The notes below the pieces were generated by a model. That model searched no databases and had not been told where the DNA came from. It was given only the letters and a program-made list of their open reading frames with translations. This document shows, piece by piece, positions 10,883 to 22,505 of a DNA stretch of 64,000 nt (positions within the stretch are counted from its first letter, which is position 1; the number at the start of each line of letters is the position of its first letter). Source of the stretch: Flammula alnicola (taxonomy: Eukaryota; Basidiomycota; Agaricomycetes; Agaricales; Strophariaceae); NCBI GenBank assembly GCA_015499995.1, contig JADNRV010000040.1, positions 248,001-312,000 on the forward strand, written 5' to 3'. The translations under genes were made by a program, and so were the position numbers.

Positions 10883-13332
10883 TCATTTTCCGACCTGTAT
10901 CACCGTCGCCGTTTTAACTGCCCATCTCTCTGGCTCCACGACTTCTGCTGGCGGAAGGTTTCCACCTAAATCTCGCCATTCTTCAAAAGGTGAAATCTGA
11001 ATGATACTTTGAAAATTGGCTGGGCGGGTGGAGAGAAATAATCTAAAGAACCCGACGTCTTTATTCTCCCCCTCGCGAAGGACGAACTGCCAAGGCAGGG
11101 AACCGCCCTCGCCATACCCGATGGCTAACTGCGACTTTGGCGGCAAAGGGGCGTCTACCCCAATGGTTAACTGTGAATTTTTGGGGCGGGGGGTATCTAC
11201 GCCGGTTTTTGACTCCGTATCAAGCGGTGTATTTGCATCCTTGGCGGCGCTTGGCTGTGGGTTGGGCGGCAAATCGATTTCTACGTTGGCCGTGTGACGG
11301 GCTGATCCTGCACCGAATGGTGGAGTATACCACTCAGCTGTGAAATTTGGTGAGATGAGGCATCGTCCAATGGAAATTCGTACTCACTGATGGTAAGATC
11401 GGTAGGGTCAAAGTAGAAAAGGTAGGGATAAAGCATAGCTTCGGACTCGTTGAAAATTGTCATCCCCAAGCATCTGTCGTCGTTTGCCACTACCGTGGCA
11501 GGCTCCTGTGCGATGAGGTTTCTGCCAACGGCCTTCAGATTCACATCGAAGCTCGCGCTAACCTCTTGCTTTAGTTCCCTCATCTCCATACGCACATCCC
11601 CGAAGTCGTCTGGTGCGATACGGGTAAGGTGATGGTAGAAATGAAGTGAGGCCCTCACGACTTTCCGGATGGCGTCTATGTCATTGGCATTGACTGCATA
11701 GTGAATCCGCGACCCGATATATGGCATAACCATATCCTCGTGCCTATCGAAAAGGACGCTGTCACCCTTAACGGTAAGCTCGAGATGACATTTGGCCACG
11801 TCATCGACAACAACTACTGACAGCTGTTCCCTCTCGCCAGGCGGAAATACCGTTTCTATCCATTGTCTATCTCTAGAAAATATAGAAATGCTTTGAGAAG
11901 CGTGTTCAATGACCTTGCAATAGAAATGCCAGGGCATCCGGTATCGTTTCGCATGGGGAGGCAGCTCGAGGGTGGACGAAAGGATGTTTACAGAGGTTGC
12001 CACGAGATATCCAAGGCAGGGATTTGGGAGGAGGGAAGTGTCAATTAGGTTCGTTCTGTGGACGGCGAAACGGGAGCCGACGGTGATGCCTTGCGCTGTA
12101 CCAGCTTCGAGGGTGATGGGGCCCTCCCTTACACGTGTCGTGAAGATGAAGGAACTGTCAGCTCCGGAGTCTTGACTGTTAAATAAGCGTCGGTTTACAC
12201 CTGCGCCTTCGCAATGTGGCGTCTGCCTGTAATTGGATAATAATAAAGACATAGTCGGTAGAGAAATCATATCCCCAACTCACTTTCGTGGCATGCTTAG
12301 TTTGTTCATTAGGGATGTATATGTGAGAGTATTGAATTCGTCGCTTGCTAGGACAGCGAGAAGGCGATCAGTGAAAAGTCCTCGCTTGCTCTTTCCGTCT
12401 TCCCAAGCTAGCTGTTCGCGGCCACACGCAGCCAACAGAACATGAGATGCACGAAATCTCCCTGAGAACTCTTCCACAGGACGATTGCATCTGGCTTCTG
12501 GCGGCCAAAATTGTTGGTCGGTGTAGCCTTTGATCGGGGGAGGGTTGCAGATCCGTCGAGGAACATGGCCGTCTGCGTCTTTACTACGATTCATACCAGC
12601 AGAGCTGCAGCAGTCCAAGATGAGGGTCTTCAGGTTGGATACATTTGAGAAGCGCATAATAAAATATTTTGCGAGTCCACTCACAATATTGTTTCCCCTG
12701 CGATCCGATATCTGATTAAGAAGAGCGGATATCGTACGGTCAGGAAGGCCTGGAATCACATCCTTCTTCTTTTCCTCGTTGATCTCTACTGTTGTAAGAC
12801 AACCGATGTCACTAGGACACAGCATCTCTATCCTGCCCGTTGGAGTGTGCCAGTCTTCCCACTCTGCAGGTATCGGTCCCTGAGCACCATGTCCGGCATA
12901 ATAGATGATAATGGCGGCGCAGTCCTTCTCATATTGTGGGTTATCCCGAAGAAAGATGAAAGAGTTAATGATGCCTTCGCGTGAAGCCTGTTCGTCTCTG
13001 ATGCTATAAATGTTCTCTTTGGGTACTTGCATGCGTTTAGTCAAGAAATTCTCGAAGGCATCGGCATCCCCTACGGCACCGTTCAGATTCTCAAAGTCGG
13101 GAGAGTCGGAAGCATATTTGTTGATCCCAATGACCGCTGCTAGTATGGGCGGTGGGTTTTCACTTGGAAGAACAAGTGAGGGTCAGATAGCGGTCACAGC
13201 ATTAGCTTCAAAGCTCACATGGGCCTCATTTCCAATACAGGGTCCCTACAAGCTCGGTTGTTAAGACACACAGTTACAGGCCATGATAGTTCTCGAAGAT
13301 ACTCACTGAGGTTGCATATTGTGTCCAGTCAT
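10883..13332 (-). CDS. Caspase-fold (C14) peptidase with long C-terminal extension
   Basis: A cysteine peptidase of the metacaspase-like C14 group common in agaricomycetes. Six exons (13332-13307, 13245-13219, 13162-12685, 12627-12284, 12226-11388, 11337-10883) give 722 residues. The p20-like part runs from AAVIGINKYASDSP to the catalytic histidine in IIIYYAGHGAQ; the catalytic cysteine is in LILDCCSSAG, brought next to the preceding strand by removal of a 57 bp intron that is itself open in frame. RGLFTDRLLAVL marks the p10-like end. The 430-residue C-terminal part contains EWYTPP, a proline-rich linker and LAIGYGEGGSLPWQFVLREG, a module I associate with this fungal subgroup but cannot name. 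The first two exons are very short (26 and 27 bp), so the N-terminus is the least certain part. Cytosolic by absence of a signal peptide. Confidence 0.86.
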
Positions 13333-13986
13333 CGTTCAGCGTAAGCGAGCTCGGGGTAGAAGGGTAGAAGTGAAGCTCTGAACTCTGCTAAGTTCTTTAA
13401 AATTAAGGCTGTGTATGAAAATTTTAACGACGATAGGTGCGGACTGTTACCGGCAGCTTGGGTAATGGAATCATCGAACTCGTTATCGATACATCTGTTG
13501 TCAGAAGCTGCACGGGCAGTGTAGAGGCACATCAGTAAAAAGTCACCTGGAATTCAATGACTTTTGAACCTCCTAAACCAAAACAAGTATTCTCGTGTAT
13601 ATGTACGACAACGGGCAAAGACGGTGAAGTGTTTCCCCTAAGTTCATTTAAGCTCCGCTTCAAATACCACGTGACTAATAATTACTGGCTTCGCTTTTTT
13701 TGTCCTTCTCTATCAAGCTCAGTTACACCGTATTATCCCGACGTTCCTCTGTCAGGATGGGCATTAATTAATATCAACTCTTCTATCCTTGTCGCCTTGC
13801 CCTCAGAATTCACTGACTCACCTTTGGACACAAAAAGAGGACTTGATAACGAAGTCGGTCAATGCTTGGGTGATTGCTTTGACGACCTCAACAAAGCTGC
13901 ACCCTCTATTCCCTGAGCCCAGTGCAGCTTTCAAAGACCAACCAGAAGCATCTGAGAACTTCATCGAAACTAGGCTTCACTGCGCC

Positions 13987-14180
13987 TGCGGCTTCGCCGC
14001 AAGCGTGTCTGCAATTATTGTGCGACGGAGTCGCACCTCGCAGACCGGTGGGGAGCTTGATACATACATCCTAGCACAAGCGCAAGGTCTTATTCCCACG
14101 GGGTGACGATCAAAACGCCAGCGGATCACGTGGGCTTAGACATTTGGGCGTCAGCATTACAAAAGGGGAGCAAGCTCCCC
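13987..14180. repeat. Cluster of three perfect short hairpins
   Basis: TGCGGC-TTC-GCCGCA at 13987-14001, GTGCGAC-GGA-GTCGCAC at 14020-14036 and GGGGAGC-AA-GCTCCCC at 14165-14180 are perfect stems of 6-7 bp with 2-3 nt loops, all within 200 bp. No gene or known terminator is adjacent. Confidence 0.5.
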
Positions 14181-15276
14181 AATGATGAGTATATGCACGT
14201 ATATTTTATTTTGTTATGGGCTAATTTACCAACCGAAGTGTGGAATTCAAGAGATTAATGAAGATTCCGGACCCCACTCTGCAACCGACGAGGCGCGGGT
14301 GGTAAGTTTTACTGAGTTCTACTGTGTTTCGCTCACCTCCTCTGTCCTATTTCTGTGTCATGTTCCCATGTACTTAGATGATGTACGCATGTTACTTATA
14401 TTGCTCAATTTGAATCAATTCTATTTTTCTACCGTTTCATATGATTCCACGCACCTCAGTCACTGTAAGGAGCAACGTGAACTTCTATTGAATTCCGTTT
14501 TAGCAAGACTATGTAAGGCTGAGAAGTATTTCTTTCTCTTTTGATGAGTTTTGATGCCATAATTCTTCGCGAACCCAGCAAGGTTTCCTGTAATACTTCA
14601 GTGATTGTAAAGGAAATCTTGTATAAGCCTCATTCCATGGCTCCTCAATTTATTCCCATACTTGTTAGCATTTGTGGCGCTTAGCATGAAATTTCGGGCC
14701 TTTACATAGAATTCTAGGGGTATTTATATAAGTAGTCGGCCTTTTCTCTGATGCAGTGAGGCCTATGAACTTGAAAGCATTGCCACTTGAGGCGGCGTCA
14801 CATCATGAGAATATTTACTCATCAGTCGTGATCATGAAGGTATCGAACTAGAAAGTGAACCACAACCACAAGATACCAAATTCCCCACTACCTTCAAGAA
14901 ATAATCGCCTTCATACCTTTAGTTATATACAGCAGGTTATTAAAAAAAGACTAGCTCTGATATTCAACCAGCTACCTGTTGAAATGAATGTGTCACTATC
15001 ATTCACTTGGGTTTGAGCAGGGACCCTCGCAAACGCACGAGGGCTTCTTTTCTCGTTCACCTAGCTAAATAATATATGCTCGGTACTGGTAGCTACAAAT
15101 AAACGGGGCCTGCTCGGCAAGAATCAGCTGAAAATAAGAATGGGTATCTGAGGCCCTGATGAATGTGCTTGTGCGCTCGTCAATATTCCAACACTACCCA
15201 TGGCGTTGAAATTTCAAAGTTCACAAATTCATAACCGTAGCAGATGCTCAGTGCTCAGTGCTCAAAGTTGGGCATG

Positions 15277-17422
15277 CATCAGGGAAATCCAGGTTTCCTA
15301 ATCCATTTCAATTATCTTGGATGAGACTTGAATAGACAAGAATATGAAAAAACAGTCAGGAAAAACCTGGTAAGAGAGTTTAGTTGAATTGGGGCTGTAT
15401 AGACACGTGTCTGGGTTATTCACGGTAGATTCTGTCTTTTTTCCTGGAATTACTCTGAATTACTGGGCCCTCATTAATATTCGTTACTCATCAGCAAGAT
15501 TTTCTGGGTAATCTCAATGACTTGGGATCACTGTAGCACGGTTTCCACTTGTATTATTCACAATTTTCATAGAATAAGATGAAGTTGATAGATCACATTG
15601 GGAGAAACCCTACAACTAATCATACATAAACAGCTCAACATGCAATATTAACTACAATACAACTACTATGCTGCAGACATCGTGAAGCCGTGGTCTAACA
15701 GATGAGTCATGACAGACTAGGAAACCAAAAGAGTGGGTGGAGCATGAATGGGTACATGAAACGTAATGCAAGAGACTTGGAAGGTACTACATAGATACAA
15801 GATAGCAACAGCACAGTTAACGCACCCACATGAGCCCTCACGAGAAGAGCACCAACAGCCTGACAGCCCATAACGCAACACTGACCTCGAAGCCACCACC
15901 CAAAACCCTACTGCTCGAACGGGGGAAATAATGAGAGGACTTGTTGTGGGAAGAAAGAAAGACCGACGAATGGCCTCAGACATTTAATGAGTTTCTAAAG
16001 GAAACACTGGTTCAGGTTAGGACATGAGCCTGACAATGACAGCTGACATACAATACTTACCGAGGAACACAACATGTCGGGCAGAATCAGCATAATAAGT
16101 GCCTGAGTAGAATAGAGAGCGGTTAGGCACAGGAGATAGGTTAGGGCTTCAGGTGCTTACATATGTGTCATGCTACGCCTGAAGTTGTGCAGAGTTTCCG
16201 ATGAGTAAAGAATAGACGTGGGCATATGTAGCACTTACTGGCACACGAAGGGGTCGTAATGTCGTAGACTCCAGAGGAATATATAGAAGAGGGCAACGAA
16301 CCAACACTGTGGGGGGAAGGAAGGAAGAATGAACCAGATTCCAAATTTGGATCACGGCTTGTTGAATGTTGCGCCAAGTTTGGTCATCGGAGTTTGGATG
16401 GACTTGGAAACGAAATCCAAGTTCTTTCAATTCCCATCAACCACAACTGCACAGTGCATGCACTTGGTACACCCGCCACCATTCTGACCTCCATCGTGAA
16501 CCGAATCCGACATTTAGCAATATAAAGGAAGGCTATTTGGCCACTGCCCACCTCGAGAAACTCGCTTGGAAGGGATTGGCCGAGGAGGGCCATGTCACAC
16601 ACTAACAGCTAAGTGGCATCTCCGTGTCATCACTGCCATTTCATCTCACTTCCCTTCCTCACAGGTATGAGCATTAAGGGATATTTGGAGGGCTTTCGCC
16701 TCCTCGTTGGAACACATCTTGTAGAGTTAACACTGATAGCAGCAATGCAATCCAGTTCACTGCACCCTCTCGCTTTCTCTTGCTCATGCATCCACTCTCC
16801 TCGACTTCATCTTGGTCATTGGTGGTGGCAGAAGGCCAGGGCAATGGCTGTGCCACGCGGCGGGCACCCACATTGTTGCACCGTCCAAGGCTGAAGGGCG
16901 GGAGGGGGATTTGAAACCTGATCACAGCCGCCCTCCTTCGACGCCCAAAATTATCCACTCAATCTCTGCTGCTCGGTATCATTGATACTACCTGCCATCC
17001 TGCACACTTCCGACACATGGCTGGACCTGAATAGATGCCTATGTACTCAATGTATCTAATCCTAGCATACTACATAGCAATAGAATCCTTTCTTCTTTTC
17101 CGTATGCATCTAACATGTTTAAATATAATACACTCAAATTAACAGGGACTGCTCAAACTTTCCTATTTTTTAAAATGAATTTCCTGGACTTGATAATATA
17201 GGTTCAAGAAATGGCAACAAACAGTCTCGATAAGAAGGGGGCTGTTGTAATCCTGATTATTTACTGACAATTAGTGAGGCTTCTAGGTTAGTGTGGGTTA
17301 TTTCAGGTAATTCTCACAACAACCACCAATTACTCCCAATACTCAGAATAGCCCGGATTTCCTCTTTCCCCAGGTAATTCTCAGTAATTTTTTAGGATTA
17401 GGAAACTGGGGTTTTCCTGATG
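15277..17422. mobile_element. Candidate 2.1-kb DNA transposon remnant defined by 28-bp inverted ends
   Basis: Bases 15277-15304 and 17395-17422 are inverted copies matching at 24 of 28 positions, including an unbroken TTTCCTAATCC core. Subterminal copies of related motifs (CAGGAAAAACCTGG near 15356, CAGGTAATTCTCA near 17303 and 17371) lie just inside the ends. No target duplication is clear and no transposase frame is present, so the call rests on the inverted ends alone. Confidence 0.4.
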
Positions 17423-18210
17423 TGGACCAATCCCAGTTGAGTCTAAAGGCATGTCTGTGAGTCACAGAGCTTTGTATATATCTGAAGCAGGGTTTTATTT
17501 TGCCTGTGGAGCCTCAGAATGTTTTTCGCAGCTGTTTGCTCCTAGCTGGTCACTCTGCCCTTAACCTTAACAAACTTAAGTCCATAACAATCCCACTGCT
17601 TCATGGTTATCCCTAGGGATGTGGTCCTTTTTTCTGACTATATTCCACCGCATTGCTCGAGTTCATCATTTCGCCGGCATAGTCACTCCACGATGTACAT
17701 ATGTTGTACATATGTTATAAATATCTATCTTATAAAATGACATGGGTTCTCACAGGGGGGGATAAATAGGGCGCGGCTCATTGGCTAGAGACAAAGACAC
17801 ACACTCATTGGCTTGGACTTACAGAGATCTGTGGCGATGCATGGGCACGGTGACGTGACTCATTGATGGTCTGGCCTGCTCTCGGCCCTCACTCTAGATG
17901 TTATTATTGGCTTACAAGTTACAATGTTGAACTATCTCTGGCACAACTCTTTCACCGTGCAAAACACAGGTCCACAGTCTAGTCTATTCTATAAAACGAC
18001 ATGGGGGACAAGTTACATAAGACATAACTTATGTCATATACAAACGAGTGGCAGTGCACTTACACGTCAAGCCGATCTAGCAGCTCTAGCCGACACCTGG
18101 TGCATGCGGCACGCCGGCATATGGCTCGATTGGGCTCGATCTCAGGTCTCGCCATCTCGCTGACTCTCGCATTCTCATGTCCGAGTGCACAACCCACTAC
18201 TGCACAAAGC

Positions 18211-18309
18211 ATGGGTAGGGTACTATGCATGTAGGAGTTCTATGCACGGGTAGGTGTACTATGCACAGCCCCACGGGTAGGGGTACTATGCACAGGTAAG
18301 AGTACTGGT
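18211..18309. repeat. Short tandem repeat, about five imperfect units
   Basis: Units built on GGTAGGxGTACTATGCAC repeat about five times with 17-27 bp spacing and diverging ends. It sits in the gene-poor gap with no coding potential. Confidence 0.65.
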
Positions 18310-20470
18310 TATTTCTTGCAAGTCTTTCTGCTTTAATTTAGTTGGAAATGAAACCAGGCATTTTTTTTATAAATCTTGATTAGTTTCATAACACACATTT
18401 TGAGCTCATTTCAAGGATCAAGCTCATACACTCCAACATTGAAACATTGCAAGACCGTGTGAAGCACGGGTCAACTGCTAGTCTTGTGTAATTCGGGAGA
18501 GTTGTAGGATAATTGACTAATCCACTATGTAGTCTATGGGAATAGATCTCTAAAATGCAATGTATTGAATGATGGAGGATGCAAGCTAAGTGTAGGTATC
18601 TCAAAGGTCAAACCGGGTATTTTTGTGCAATATCTAAATTAAAATGCCATTCCTTGAACAGCACGTCCGACGGACTCCGGACAGGGATTTTTTGTGTTTG
18701 TCTGCCTCCGTGGAATATGGATCTCTGCCACCAGGAGGATGGATGGATAGAATAGACAATATTTTCTCTAGAGATCCGTCCATCCACATACCAACATGTA
18801 GATGTCGCTGCAAAGGAGTGAGGCAGACATTTAAGGATAAACACCAGACCCACAGGCCAGCTGGACGGACAGTCAGTCGCCTGAAAAAGGTAGCAGCCAG
18901 CTAGCTTGTGTCTTCCCATGTCCGTCCACAAGTGCTCCAGAGATGCTACGATATGGGTAGTTAATAACACAGGTCAGCAGGTTGTTTTTAGATTCCAGTA
19001 TTTGTTGACATTCTTGGCTAAATTATGCATCCTGACCACTGCTTGCCACGGTGATCCTGACAGATAAATTTCTTTCCGTTCCTAAGTTGATGCGTTTCAT
19101 GCGAAAGCTGCGTGTCAGACGGCGGAAATGGCGCATGCCAGCAGATTTGCACGACTTTGGACTCCCTGGAAAGGGTGTCAACCAAGCGTCTCGCTTAGAC
19201 TACTGCAGAACCTACTTTAGAAGTCTGAAGGCCGTTTGTTTAACGGGTTCACAGCGTCCGAACGCGCACAACATGCGTGCTTTCCAAGGAGTCTCCAGCT
19301 CGTTGTGGCCATGACTTTTATTTCCAAGGAGCTGCAAAAATCAAACAACAAAGATAGCTGAGGGTACTTGTGCCACACGAGACATTTTTACAGTTCTCAA
19401 ATTAGTCGACCATGAAACTGAGCAAATTCAAGCAAGCTTTTTGATTGTCCCGCGGTCAAGCATTCATCATTCTATCCCTCGGCCAGCAACCGCCACGGCG
19501 CCACTAGGCCTTCCAACGCACGGCCAATGTATGCATGTCACCTCTGGGTGCGTACTTACCGCACGCCACGGTAAGAGAGATATCCGGAGGCACCGAGGCT
19601 GAATGTTGTTTGGCACGGGTCCTGATGCAGTCTCGCAGACAATACATTGCCGTATTTTCTTATCTTGCTCGGATTACTTATCTGGATTCCCACATGCAGA
19701 TCGTCGAGACACGCTGTATTAGCCACACTTGCATCTAGACACTTATTTGAGTTTAACCAGCCGCGGTACGCACCGTGTATGGCACACTTCGGTCCGTCCA
19801 TCCAAGACTCCACTTGGATTCTAGCTCCAGAGTCTCCTGTTTTCCGTCTTCTATCTTCTTCACATTCTCAAGATCAGGGGTGGCCTAATGTCGGAGTAGC
19901 CTCGTGGCAAGGACTTGTGTACAAGAAGGCACGGACAAACGCTCAACCTCATGGCCTCGGAAATTAAATGTTTGTCGAAACACTTAATAGTTTCGGCGCT
20001 TAAATTGCAGGATAACATACACAGTTAGGTCTTGCACAACGCACATGCGCAACATATGCTCAGTCGGTCGAGAACACTATCGATGAGAGGGTAGGCTGAA
20101 ATAAGTTAATGAAATGGTAATATCTATACAACACGCCTCAAACTTAATAGGGTACGGCGGCAAAAAAAAAAGGAGGACGGGGCATTGCGAGTGTAAATAC
20201 GTCGACTCTTCTTATCCTACAAGAATGACTCTGGGATCATGACTGGTCTGACTGGCATATGACTGACTGGCTGGCTGGAACGTTCGCGTGGTAAATGTCG
20301 GATAATAAGTAACGATGCAAAATTTTGAGAAAACACATGAACCTACGGCAAAGACGGCACGTAAATAAAGTGGAAGATGTAATCGTAGCAAGCAAGGCAG
20401 GCGTACAAAGAATTCAAGAAGGAAGAAAAGAATAAAGAATCGATATAGAACACAAAAGCGTAATTCTAAA

Positions 20471-22505
20471 TCAATAAATTTGTAGACCAGCTAGGGAAGG
20501 ATCATACTCCGAGGACGCGGTAGTCGGGACGCTCGAGGCATAAGGTGGACGCGTGGACGATCCCGAGCCAGGCGAAGGCGAGATACTCGATGACGACGCC
20601 GAGCTCGGGGCTCTAGCCATGTTAGGATGAATGTTCAACTGTGGCGCCGAGCGTACACCCTGCGAATTATTGAACATGCCTTGCACACGTCCGCTGGGGC
20701 GGTACGGAGGAATACGCCCACCGTTCCCGTCCGAGCCCTGATCGTGATGGCTCGATTGCGAGGACGTCGATGGTGAGCGGCTTCTGGAAGGGTTCGGAAG
20801 GGTCAAGAACGGCCCGCCCATCATGCCGCCTCCATTCGACGGGAGAAGTCTGGGATCAATGGTAGGATCATGGCTGGACATCGATGCCTGAGAACGGTGG
20901 CGCGGTTGATTTGGGATTGCTGGGCCACGGTCGCTGGGAGGATTGAAAGGCATCATGGACTGGCCATTGGAGTCGTAGTTGTTGAAGCCTGAAGGAGGCA
21001 TGCTACGAGGATCACGACTCATATTGGATGGCTGGTTGGAAAAGGGGAAGCCTCGGTTGCCCCAACCCGAAGAGGGTTGTTGCTGGAAGGGGCCATCGTT
21101 GGGAGGGAAACCTTGATGGAAATGCGGAGTATTGTCAGAAAAATTTGAAGCGGACATCTGTCGGAGCCATTCGTCGATTGCGTTGTTTTGGGAGTCGTCG
21201 TATATTGACAATGCGGTGTCGGGTGGCAAAATGGCAGAAGCTGGGAGGGACATGATGGTGCAATCTAAACAGGTTGCACAGTGGTTGGGATTGCTACATG
21301 AAGCATATGCGGAGGAGGATGGAACCGCGGTGCCGCGGTTGTGGTGGATACAGCCTGGGCAAGCACAATCGTCGCCACACCCACAGAGGGAAGGGAAGGT
21401 CGAACTATCGAATCCGACGTTTTCTGACCTTGACCCCCAAGCGGGTGGCGCTCCCATCATTTGGAGCTGGTCGTTGTACGTCTGCTCATTGTAAGAAAAT
21501 AAAGAATTGGAAGGACCCGGTGAAGCCACGTAAGACTGAGGATGCACATTGGTGTGAGGTGTCATACCGTGAACACGACCGTATGGCGCAAAGCTGTCAA
21601 GATGGCGGCCGGTGGCATGGCCATGGGGGACGCCCATGGATGGGTTATGGACAGGCCCAGACATGGGATAGGCACCCTGGGATGGGGGGCGGGGTACGAG
21701 GGGGCGCAATTCCTGAATGCGGGCTAGGATCTGAGAAGAGGTGTGCGCCGACGCTTTTGAGGACGAGGCATGTCCAATATTGGCGCGGCGCGAAGAACCT
21801 CCGGAAACAGCGGCGTTGAGCGGCTGCTCGGTGGATCCACCTCTTGCAGGATTCCTAGTTCTCGGCATTACGCAGGTACAAGGGTCTCCAAACTTGCACT
21901 GGTGGCTATGATGCACCCCTAGCGGAAGATCAGCATCGCTGGTAAATGGGCAAGATGTCGCCGGGCAAGGAGCTGCATACCACCATGGTCAGAGTCAGAA
22001 GAGGTTCCTTCCCCAGAGTTGGGGAATGCGACCGGCGCTCCCAAGGGCAAGCCATTGGGAAACGCGGCGGTCTCAAAACCTGGCTTAATTCCTGAGCAAT
22101 GAGAAGCGTAAAATATAACCTTATCCATGAGCTGACTGCAGAACGAATAGATTATGGTTCAACACACCTTCCGGCGAGGATGATTCAGACTTTGTTTCAC
22201 ATATGCATTTGACGTGTACTTGTTTTGTTTTGCGAAGCTCGCGACAGTGTTCGCACTGGGTAACGGGGCGGCCCTTCTTTTTTATTTCAAACAGGGGCCG
22301 ATCTGTGTGTTTGCATGCTGAAGACCGGTGGCCTTTAATGCAGGTCTCGCTGAAAAAGGGGGGGGGGGGGAAGAACAAAAAATCAGCAACGACGCCAAAA
22401 ATTCCAGAAAGATCTTACCATGCGTATTTCTTGCTGCTGATAATCTAGACGACGACGAGATATGAGACGATCGAAAAAAAGAGGGTGTTAGATGAGACAT
22501 ACCAT
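20471..22505 (-). CDS. Copper-fist DNA-binding transcription factor
   Basis: A regulator of copper-responsive genes (Ace1/Mac1/Cuf1 group), acting in the nucleus. Exons 22505-22503, 22444-22419, 22349-22168, 22091-21981 and 21918-20471 give 589 residues. The first exon is only the ATG; the second adds IISSKKYAC; the third supplies the fist itself: CETCIKGHRSSACKHTDRPL, then KKKGRPVTQCEHCRELRKTK and HVKCIC, holding the zinc cysteines and the (K/R)GRP minor-groove motif. Downstream, HHSHQCKFGDPCTC is followed by a long Ser/Pro/Asn-rich region with two cysteine clusters, CGCGDDCACPGC and CSNPNHCATCLDC, of the kind that bind Cu(I) in these proteins. The fourth exon has two acceptors 12 nt apart that both keep frame (GIKPGFE or GFE). 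A run of 12 C residues lies inside intron two. The ATG-only exon is inferred from frame, since no ATG precedes the fist otherwise. Confidence 0.93.

Larger units (their letters stand above)
13333..20470. other. Seven-kilobase gene-poor gap
   Basis: No protein-coding gene could be supported here. Open frames at 13557-13916, 13789-14106, 14182-14544, 16173-16605, 18644-18904 and 19051-19314 lack recognisable motifs and consistent splicing. What is visible: hairpins (13.99-14.18 kb), a candidate terminal-inverted-repeat pair (15277 and 17422), two similar AT-rich segments with TATAAAA(T/C)GACATGGG (near 17730 and 17990), a palindrome ACATAAGACATAACTTATGT near 18016 and a tandem repeat at 18.2 kb. 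Composition and dispersed inverted motifs suggest old non-autonomous transposons. Confidence 0.55.
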
